Assembly (NCBI RefSeq): GCF_964340395.1
Contig: NC_135550.1
Coordinates: forward strand, 7,161,601-7,225,600
DNA length: 64,000 bases
Source of the DNA: Glandiceps talaboti
Lineage: Eukaryota > Hemichordata > Enteropneusta > Spengelidae
Reading direction: 5' to 3'
The position numbers and the translations under genes are program-made. The notes beneath the pieces are model-generated. The model was not told the DNA's origin, made no database searches, and was given only the letters and a program-made list of their open reading frames with translations. This document shows, in pieces, positions 15,201 to 27,200 of this stretch (its first letter is position 1; each line of letters begins with the position of its first letter).

Positions 15201-18200
15201 TGCTATACATTTGTAGTAGGTTTTAGTACCAGTAGACATGGTTGACCAACCTTTGCTATAGTGGGTTCTAGTACCAGCATACATGGTTGGCCAACCTTTG
15301 CTACAGTGGGTTCTAGTACCAGTAGACATGGTTGGCCAACATGTGCTACAGTGGGTTCTAGTACCAGCATACATGGTTGGCCAACCTTTGCTATAGTGGG
15401 TTCTAGTACCAGTAGACATGGTTGACCAACATGTGCTACAGTGGGTTCTAGTACCAGTAGACATAAGTTGGCCAACCCTACGGTCTTAGGCACATGATTC
15501 AAACAAACTATGGTTGAACACCATTGCATTCTTGGGTATACACTTGATTTTCAGAATGCATGGCTAACCAACCTTGGATTCCAGGGGACACATGACTTGT
15601 GCTTCTGAAACACAAAACTGTGGCAAATGTCTTCTTATGCCTGTAAATGGTTGAATAAGCACACACAAATAAGGTACATTTGTATGGTTAATAGTTTTCA
15701 TGGATTACGACATGTTGAAGCATACAGATGGGTGCCGTATGACTTGCATGGTTTCTTTGTTTGCGAATTGCTTTGGATTATTGTAAAGTTAGTCACAATC
15801 AAAGGTCAGTCAGCCAATCCTAGTAAGAATGTTTGCTATGGCTATCCAAAAAGACTGAATGCTACCACTAAGTCTTACAATGCCTATGCAATACTAGAAG
15901 TTTTCATTGTAAATAAACTATACAAGCAGTGTACAGCTGCAGCTTACTCAAGTCAAGATAAGTTTTTGTTAAACAAAGACAAGTCCAGACTATGAAGCCT
16001 GAAGTGTACAGTGACAATGTTTTCGATTTGAGTTTGAACTCCTTTTAACAATGGTGTCACATATATACTTTCGTGAACATAATCAATAGTGTGCTCCACA
16101 GGACCATTTCAGTATGGCAGTCAATATGATGCCATAATTTTGTGGTGAAAACCATCCAAGCTAATTTACAAAACAATACAGTATGTTATTATGTAAATTT
16201 GTATTCTATAGGAGGGGGAAATTAGCCCTCCTGTTGAAGGGAAATGCCTCAGGAGAACACTGCAAACTTACCCTCTTATAAATATGTGAAAAAGAACATT
16301 TGGATTTTTACAATTTTCTTATTCTACTAGTAAAATCTGTTTTCATATGTTAGTAATTAGCCAACAGAAATATTCAGCAATCTCCTTCTGTTACTATGAC
16401 TACATCTATTTACTACTTGATACATTCATTATCTGTATGACAGATGCTGGTATTAAACTATAATGCACACTTGTCTATTTCAGATATTTTTTTTTATCTG
16501 AATAGCAAAGACCGATGAAACAACTGCGATGTCAAAAAAAATCTTGGCATGAACTTCAAAAAACCAGGTCAACCATCAACCCTGGTAGTACACAGTAGAT
16601 GATTCAGGGTGAAATGACTAAGAGAAACGGTAAATAACCTTTCACCTTTAACAATGCTAATGTGAATTGTTTTTGTTTTTGTTTTTAGATTTGGGTACCA
16701 ACCACTGAATGGATGGATGTCATTTAGGATGCTTGTGGCACATCACAAAGTAGATTTCCATTAACTGTAGCCATAATAGCTATACATGTAGTAATACATA
16801 AAGGGGATGTCAGTCAAAACGTGAGACTCTTTTAACATAAAAGATCCCATTCTACGGAATGAACTGTAATCAGACACAGAATTTCCCTGTGATCAACAAA
16901 CAGATAGTACTTGACAATGAATGCACTGAAGAGGTATTTCACATCTATTGTTTCACAGGAGTAGATCAATCTCCTCAATTGTTATCTTACCCTAACACTC
17001 ATCAATGCCTTCAAAGGGTCATGAATACATCTACCTTGTGTGAATGTTTCAATAATTAATTACTTGTTAATTTTAGTTAATGATTTTGCAGCAATTTGGG
17101 GTGGTGGTGATGTTCACATATTTGGCGCTGCAATGCTATCACCCTTAGTATCCATGTGACATTGCAATGTCATTTATTACACCTGGACTGATCGATTCCC
17201 AAAAGCTGAGCTATTAATTGCTTTACTAAAAATCACATTCTGCCTTCCTCTAATAGTTAGAGGGGAAACACCCTAGTCTTTGTGGTGATAACTATAAACA
17301 CTTGTGTAACCCCTTTGTATCTGGTCTTTTGCCAAAAGCTTGGAAAATAATTCATTTTCTGACCATCAAATGAACCTTTGGTAAACACCATGTCATTGTA
17401 AACATGTACTTCCCTACATATCCTGAAAAGATCTCAAATAGCATATTCCAACTTCTGTATCTACTTATATCAACAGAAACACTGAATATGGATTCATCAT
17501 CTATACTTTTTTGCAATGCAATTTTCTCACGGAAAGAGAATGTTAACACCTTTGGTCACACACACATCATACTAAAGGTATCCATGGTAGAAATAGGGAT
17601 GGAGTATATGGAATCTGCGAGTTTGTCACTATCCCGACAAAATGCCAGAGAAACATTGTTACTACACATCACAATGTGATCCTGAATATCCACTTAAAAT
17701 GGTTAAAATATTTCAACACACTATTGTCGAAATGGGTGGAGTACTTTCTTTTTGACTAAGTGCCACTGTGACATCAATGTTTAGATCTATCTACAAGACA
17801 TACCCTGGTTGAACTTGTTCACCTTGCTATTCATCATTCTATTCAGAACCTAATTATTACTCTTTCGTTATGCTTTTTTGTTATTTTGAAATGGTTTGGT
17901 TAGCGAGACTTGCACACAGTGTTTTGATATCAATAGCGAGCCCCATGGCACTATAGTGTAGAGCTAGCCTTCATTGAATCTTAAGATGTCTCTTTAGGTT
18001 AGGTTAGAGATGATTTGATATCACGTTGGCATCCAGACTAATGACACTGCAGACCAGTAACTAATACACTGTCAAATATCATATCAATGTCCAAACACTT
18101 TTTTCTCTCCCCAAGTCTACAGCCTTGTCCCCACTTGAATCAATTCAAACCCGACCCCCTACCTATAGATTCAGTTAGACTGGTTCAAACCGGTTTCTGT

Positions 18201-21200
18201 CCCCACAAGAAAACTGAGCAATCGGATTTCAATGAATTCAATTTTGCTTTTTACATCAGTTCTGAACCAATTTACTTTGGATCAATCCAAAACCACAAAT
18301 AGCAAACTAATATATGCAATTTTAGTGGGTTTTTTTTTTTACTATGGTTCATAGAATCCGGAAACAGTAGAGACAAAATGTTACAATTTACATAGTCCTG
18401 TGTACCGTTATGGATAACCAGTAAAATAAGTACAATGTCATGGAAAGCCAGGGGGATATGTTACTACTTTTGAACAAAAATACTAAAATTTTAATTCTAT
18501 ACCACTCAGACACATGAGATTACTGTGAGTATTTGATCTAATTTCCTTGTTCCTTCTTGCTACCACAATGGTGGTTATTAATATCACAGTCAAACAAATC
18601 ACCAATATTGAATTTACCTACTCAATAATACATACAGCAATAATCACTGGTTGAGACAGCATTTTGTTAAAAACCAAAAATGTTTAAGCAAAGCCTGCAT
18701 ATTGGATAGTGTCTATTGTGTGCCAATCCACACATATGATATATAAATTTAATAAACTATACAAAAAGTGATTTTTCCTGAGGCGAGCACAAAACACAAA
18801 ATAGTTTTACTATTAGAATTGATTTAATCATAAGTGAAATACAAGCCAGAGTTGATTCTTATTGTCAAATATATCATTATGGATAATTCTAGTTGTCACT
18901 TGTCAGGATTTGGACTTTGTCCATGTAAGCAACCTTGGTGGGTTTACACTGACGTCATTACATGCACTGAATCTATGACTATATTTATGTCAATCCCCCA
19001 ACACTCACAAAATAGGGGGGGGGGGGGTTTCTCAAATCATAAACAACAACGTATGAGAATACACACAAAGGCAGTATCAAAACTGATCAATTGGTTCCTT
19101 CAAAAGGGGAAACGATTTACAGTGCTTTCGCACACAATAGCGATGTCTAGTTGGAGTGACAATCAGAATCGTTGCTTTAAAAAGATCAACATTGGTTAAA
19201 TAGATGCCTACTGACCCAGAACAGAGAACTGTTGAGTCTGGCCAAGTCTAGTCTTTTCATAACAGTTATGTGAAGTCAGAACACAAACAGTGCCTATAAC
19301 AACTGTAACTGGCCCACTCTATAACAATTGTTCCCTATGTATGTGATCACTGACATTTGTCCCTGTAAATACACACTCATTCTTTTTTGTATTCCCGGTT
19401 ACCTTGTTTTTAAAACATTTCGCCTAGAATCCAAGCGATTGGGTATTTTCAATTTTGATTTCAACATCTCGAATTCAAAACCCTCATCCGCATGAATTCC
19501 TGGCTAAAAAAACACCTAGATAGGTCAAACAAACAACCCTTGAACCTAAACATCTATTAAGGGACAGATTGCACAAAGTAGCACAAAGTCAAAACCCCCT
19601 CCCCCTAAACGAACACTCACAAGGACAACACCAAACATTTTTATATGATGTAAACTGATCAAAACTGTAGTAGTCACACCACTATGATTGATGTAATGTA
19701 AAAACATGATTGTAAACACATTAAAATACTACCAGAAAACCAGCACCATATCTCACATTATAAGTAAATCTATCAACTTATCGACATCTCTGTTGTAAAT
19801 ACAAAGGCTGTTATCATTGAAGGAGTGAAAGTTTTCCGTCAAAATTTGGTCAGAAGTGAGAAAATGAAGTTCAGCAATCGCATCGAAGCCAGACCCCCTC
19901 CCCCCTAAATGAACTAAGTTCGTTTATTGAGCTGTGTAACATTGCGCGATCGTCCCTACGGAGGCTGTACAGTATTCCCAAATCTAAAATATGTATTCCC
20001 CTATACATGTACATATTTCCTATCTCACTTTGTCATATGGTAGGACAATTTATACCATCAACATATCACCAGTATCCAAATATTCATTCCTCAATTTTGA
20101 ATTCCAAACATTGAATATGCACTACCTACCTACCTGCTTCTTTTGTCTCCATTATGATCATTATATTCTGTTTCAATTTAGAACAATCAGTAATGTATGA
20201 AGGGTACATTATATTTTCACACATACAGAAAAGTTAACATATGACAGGTGCATGGCTGGGGATACACCTTATTCCCACTACTCCACACTACCTGTATATG
20301 TGTCTTTATGTATTATCATTTTTGGTGACACAATACTTTCAACGTACACTGTCCAGATAATACCTATTCCTTCAAATAAATTTGCTTCCAAAATTTCCAG
20401 ACAAAGTAATCAAATTTTATCATTGAAGTTACAGACATTGTCTCCTTTACATGTTTTCTCCATATGATCTTTATTGGAACACTTTGACTACAGTGACAAC
20501 TTAGGAAAACAAACTATAAATAAGCTGACTTGACATGAATGGCAGATAATTCATAAATTAATGCACTGTCATACCCATCAAACATATTGCTTACTCCGAG
20601 TCCTAACAAACATATTTTTGCTATGTCCCGATAATGCCTAATACAAAACCCTGTGTAGTCAATGTAGGAGTGACACACCAAATTTAAATTTTAGTAAGTT
20701 TTGTCTGTCATGATTGAAATAATATTCTCACTATGCTCTGATACAAGGTGCAGTGAAATACACTGTAACATGGAGTTGTGTAATTTAATGTATTTTATAC
20801 ATTAATAGTCATTACAAGGGTAAGTCTCAGTACTATCTGTGGTATGAGATCTCAATATCTCTCTTTACACCATGGTTAGCATTTTAACTATTATCTGGGG
20901 TGCAAACTTAAAAGAATTACGAACCCAAACAAATGGCTTGTCATGACCACACATATTTGAATATATCCCAAGGCTGCCCAGAAGATAGTAGGACAACTGT
21001 TCTCTTCATGTGTGATGACATTCAAGTACCCTGTAATGCATACTAAGAACAATGTGTTGTATGCCAGTAGACAATGTACATTATCTTACAAGACACAAAA
21101 CAAAGGGAAATAGTCAGTTTCAAGCAATGCTGTGAGCCACAGTAAACTGATCTAAACCTTTCTATTACATGTAATTGTTAAAAAAAACAGGAGAGACTGG

Positions 21201-24200
21201 TGAGCATTGTTGTTGAATGCCATTCATCAGTATTTCCAATCCATAAAATATAACTGTACAGTACTGATGATACATGTAACGATGGCTGCATGGTTTAGGC
21301 ATATTACATAATTACTCAACCACTAAGGTCAAAGGTCATGCTTCCAGCCTAGAAACAGTATCAAGATGGAAACATAATACAATTTTAAACAGAAAACATC
21401 TCAACTATATACAATTTTAAACAGAAAACATCTCAACTATGTCATGAATGATTTGGGTTATCTATAAAGTATTTTCAGGTCAAGACAATTTACCAAGCTA
21501 GAAATAACTTTAGTCATTGCCAGACTACATATATCATGTTTTTTATCATCACTACCGAATGGTTTTGTCTGTGCTACACATGTGTGTATCTTACAAGGTC
21601 AACATACTGTTGCTAAGAAATGACTCTAACTTGAATAGTTCAAACTACATGTATTTAAACAGCATTCTTGATATGTTGCCATACAATATCACAACTCTTT
21701 TCTTAAAAAAGCAATAATTCATTTTATTAAAACACTAAACAACCCTTTCAGTTCTTTAACAACATACTTTACACATCAGGAACCCTATTAGACAGCCCCC
21801 ACCCCTACACATACATCACAGCCTCTCTCCTACTTAGCTTGACTCACAACCTTCATAATGCTCTACAGTAACACCAATGAAAGGTCAAATGGCCCTTTTT
21901 TTTCAATTGAATATTTTAACACTATTGAATGACTATATTGTGTGCACTTTGGTCATGTGCCATGTATAGGGTCATGTACAGTTGGAACATCAATTTAGCA
22001 GTTTTAAGACATGTCTTGCTAGTGTAGATTTTTTGATTACAAATCTGCCTTGGGACCACTTTGTATATCAAATGTAATATACATATATGTATTTTAGTCA
22101 ATATGTTTATAATTCTAAAAATGTTAAATTTATAACTATAATATTTATTAGTTCATAACAATGTTATTTGCTATGTCGTATGGTTCAAATGTGGGTCACT
22201 TTGGTATGTGTGTGTGTGTGTCTGTGTGTATGTATGTATGTATGTATGTATGTACATGTATGTATGTACGTACGTACGTACATCATACGTGTGTATGTAT
22301 GTATGTATGTATGTATGTATGTATGTATGTATGTATGTATGTATGTGTGTGTGTTTGTGTGTATATGTATGTGTATGTATGTATGTATGTATGTATGTAT
22401 GTATGTATGTACAATGTATGTATGTATGTATGTATGTATGTATGTATGTATGTATATGTATGTATATGTATGTATGTATGCATGTATGTGTGTGTAGGTA
22501 TGCATGCATGCATGCACGCACACATGCACATTCGTACATACATACGTACGTAAGTACGTACGTACGTACGTACGTACGTACGTACGTACATATATGTATG
22601 TATGGAGTTGGTGTCTATGGCATTGGAAGGAGACCAGGAAAGTATTTTGCAAGTCATCACTGCAGGATCAGACAGCCAATGGTAGGAGTCTTGATAGGAT
22701 GCATAACATCACAGCCAGGTTTCTACTTTATCTACATGTAAGCTGCAAATACACTGATGAAATGAGTATAATACACAATGACAAAATGCAGTACTTTACT
22801 TGAAACAAGTGGATTGCCGCCATGCCTGGTTTACCAAATCACAGTACTAACAGTAAACCTAGAGCCTTGTGCTCCAATTTTGTCTGTCACAGCAGAGAGT
22901 GATCAACAAGCTACACTAGATTTATACATACATACACAGTGACCATGCATGTAGGACTTTGTGCTTTAGTTCTTTTTTATCTATCTATCAGTGTCACTGC
23001 AAATGGTGACAAAATCCAACGTTTACAGAACTTTGTCCAGTCTACACACCTAATCTTAACATGGAGAAGTCTGAAATCTGACTTTAAAAATAAATCAGCT
23101 GTCACGCAATGGATTGCCCAATTCATGTGTTGCACACCACATGCCTAATATTCAGGCAACATCACATGTCAAATTCCTTTGGGCCTGTAAATTATCCCAA
23201 CACTCGTCTGCCCTTGGAAAACAGACTGTGGAGTGATGCACACAGTCCAACATGGAAACAGACCCATGATGTATCCCTAGCATGACCATGTCAATACATA
23301 TGCATACATGTATGTATCTGAGGGTCACAATTAAAGTGAATTTACAATATTATCTAGGCATCGCAATCTAACACATGTGGGAAATTACCATTTACATTTT
23401 CTGGAAAAAGGTTTTTTGATAACAAATTATATGCCTCAAACTCCCATATTTGATGACACCAATATTTAGCATGTTGTCATTTCAATGTCTTACATGACAC
23501 TGTGACACTGACCGAGATGTGGTCTTTGTACATCAATCAAGTAGGGTTACACATCATATGCCTCTAACTCTAGACTATGCACTGCTTTTGTACACATTTT
23601 ACCAGGATTACTGACAAGCCTAAGAAATCAACACAAATATACAGAAAATATTATCAATAACCAAGCATATGACAGTCTGTGTTACAGCAAGCAATAATTT
23701 ATAGATAACCAGTTTGATTGATGACAGCACTGGTCTTCATGGCGACTAAATTACGATATCGATAACCTTATCCAAACATGGTGAGTTGGAAATCGTGTCT
23801 ATTTCCACGTAACTGGTTACAGTTACTATCTGCTACTCTAAGCTGTAACCAATTGATAACGGCAATCATTTTGGAAACCCATACAAGTACAATCTACTTA
23901 GTATAGTGGTGTATTTGCTATCTTATAGTTTAATTTGTAGTTACCTATTTGAACTGTCATTCTATCAATCCGTGCTACTGACAGTGTTCTGGATTGCGAG
24001 GATGGCAACTAATTTGCATAACTGTTTACATACCAATAATATGGTAATTTGCATACTAATATTATGCATAATGATTAGCATATGATATGCATGTCGTCAA
24101 CATTGAAGCATACTCTGACATGTTTATAATGTAACACACATGTATGCATGCACTTTGGGATCAGCTATTTCTCTTCATGTTATTATTATAATATTGTCAT

Positions 24201-27200
24201 TCAAACTTTTACTAAAGCTCAAGGATGGTTAATAGATAGAACACTTTTGAAGAATGGCAGAAACCTACCAAGCATGACAGTCTGGGTGGGTGGCAAGGGC
24301 AGTGTTAGCACCATATTTTCTCTGTAGTGAGGGGAATACTTACTCATGGTCACAATGTGAATTTAACAGCCTAGATCAGAAAGGAATTAAAACTGAGTGA
24401 GATATGCAGTTGTCTCACAGGACTATATATGTTGGTCCTACACAAAAGAATTATCCTATGTAATCCTTATGGCTCTACTGATAAGATAAGATTAATACAA
24501 ATGTAAGAACCTGGAATTACATCTTAGGTCTTTAAGTTGCTACAAGTTCTGTCAAATTCTATATTAAGACACATGTACTGCACATAAATATTGTATTATT
24601 AAATCAGTCGCACTTCCAACAATCAAATTTGAATTAAAAAATTCACATTTCATATGTAGTAAAACTGTGATATCAAAAAGTTTATAAATAATACATACAT
24701 ATACTGTGACACATGGTGGTAAAGGGAAGGGGGGGGGGGGGGTTGTGATGCTGGCCTGACCTTTGTATATTTGCATAAAACTGTTATAATCGTTATGTAA
24801 ATGACACTATGTTTCCAAGACAGTTTAGCACATACTTACAACCACTATCCTATCATAGTTCTAGCCAAAACACAGAACTTCTTAAAAATCCTAATCACAC
24901 CTGGTGAACATGTAAACTATTACACAACCCATACGCAATAATCAGCAATAAATCACCCATTATAAACAGTCAGGATGAATTATCACAGGACCTTCAGTCC
25001 TGGCCAAACAGGATATTGTTACAGTCAACAGAAGATATTTGTTGAAACCTTAACCATTGTAGTCGAGGCAATACACAAAATAAACCTCTTACATTTCACC
25101 AGTGTCCATTTGACCTAGATTTTACATGAATGTCTGTCACAACCATTTTAAAAGTGTTATGACAATGTAGCTATGCTGCAAACAGAGTGCAAATAAAATG
25201 ACATATGTGGACTTTGATACTGGACATACTGGATTCATTCACTCTGTACTGCTGTATAGTGGACTGTATTGTATAATGCTTTATAGCAAGCACAGTCTCC
25301 TAAGTATTAGCAAGTCATATCTGTCAACACGTCACCAATAGTACATTCACACTGTCAGTGTCACAAAAACTACATGTACCTCCAACATGCCACTAAATTC
25401 CCTCGATAAAGTCAATAAATATGAAACACAGAGCTTATAGCTACTTTTGACATTTCAACAGTACAGTGTATTAAGCAATGGTCACAATATGGCTTCCCTC
25501 TTTTCTAGGCATACAAATCTCACACAAAGGCTACAGCGTCATACATATCATGTATTTCACATTTGATAGCTATCACCAGGCACCAGGGACTATAATTTTG
25601 ATATCTTTGACAATGCAACCACAGACAAGCAAACCAATCCAAATTTCTGAAGAAGCCAGATATCTGTTTTAGTGAACATGACCTGAGTAATCATCGAAGT
25701 TGTTAGTCAAAACACCTCTGATCAAATAATCATGAATGGAAGGACACGCAAAAACATAATAAAACATGTCTCCAGGACATACACACTACTTTGGGAAAAA
25801 TCTCATACACTACATGATACTTGAATATTTTGAAAAATATGAAAATAGCATTGCTGCAATATCTTGATTATTCTATATTTCACTGACATTAGCAAATGTA
25901 ACGATGCAATGATTTCTTTACAATGATTTTAGCTTTTCAAAATCTAAGCTCATCCCTTCTTATACTCATAGTACACTGCACATGCACCATAGGTCCAAAT
26001 CCATGACAACACTACCTGAGAAGGCAAACATATCCATTTTCAACACTGACAGAGTGACCAACTCATCAATCATGTACACATCGTGATATGGTTACACATA
26101 AACTTTCAGTGAACTGTCCTTGAAAGACTTCATAGAAGTCAAATACTATAGTAATCTATTTAACAGAACTCTGCCTTGCTGGCTGGCTGGGCAACATTTT
26201 GTCAGTATTTGTAAATTTCAAAGAATTTGGAATCTTAGACTGGTAATATACTTAATCTAGTTTACAAATACATTCTCTGCACATGGTATTTGTGAATGTA
26301 TCTAAATGCAATGCAGTGTTATCTTAGTAGGAGTAGAGTGGTAGTCTGAATATAAATACTAGTTATTATCAATTTTACAAATACATTAAAATAATAAGGA
26401 TACTATTAATAAGACTAACTACCATCATTACAGAGCAAACTCTGGTGTGTTCAGCTTCTGTACATTCTAAAACAGATGGTACAGAATTCTTAAAGATGTT
26501 AGCAATTTAATTTTACTCAAGTTCAATCACCCGATTCCTATCTTAACACATTTTATCGTGATGTTGAACTTGATGAAACATCAGGTGTACAGCTGGTATT
26601 ATAAAAAGCCTTTCCTTTCCAGCATAGGTGCCATCAGAATTAAATCTAAGTAAACTGACCCCTCCTCCCACCATGATTTTGAAACTTGAGTTCTGTACAC
26701 CAACTACACATGATAACACCCAAATTATTTTTTTAATTTTTATGGCCAGACCAAATTTGTCAGTGAAGTACTTTGTTAATGAGCTAAACAATAATACAAG
26801 CATTGTGATGTTGATTAGAAAAATATAAACCGTCATGAATATTAATTTAATATTCAGTTGATATTTATTGTTGTCACTGTTATGCCATAACTCTCTACTT
26901 TTGCTGGTTGACACAATTTTTACATACATGTACTGACATTTCAATTTTCTTGTAAGTCGTTGAGCTTCGACTACGTAACCTACAGATATATATGATAAAT
27001 CACTGACGTGGTCGACGAGTCGAGTGTCGTCACCAACAAAACTTTGGATGATACGATAACATTTACTTAACAACTAAATAATCATATTGATCAATTTTTT
27101 TTTGGAGGGGATGGAATGCGAACTTATAATTATATCACTGAATAACTGGTTCTCAAAAAATGCTTTAATAATCCATGACGCGAATTTAAGAACAAGCTCC

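Noticed and set aside
15168-15529. Minus-strand 98- and 108-codon frames with 15-residue repeats
   Set aside because: Produced by the 45-bp minisatellite period.
22161-22803. Several frames of 99-177 codons over the TGTA run
   Set aside because: Microsatellite translations (YVCM, HTYI type) open in all frames; no biological coding evidence.
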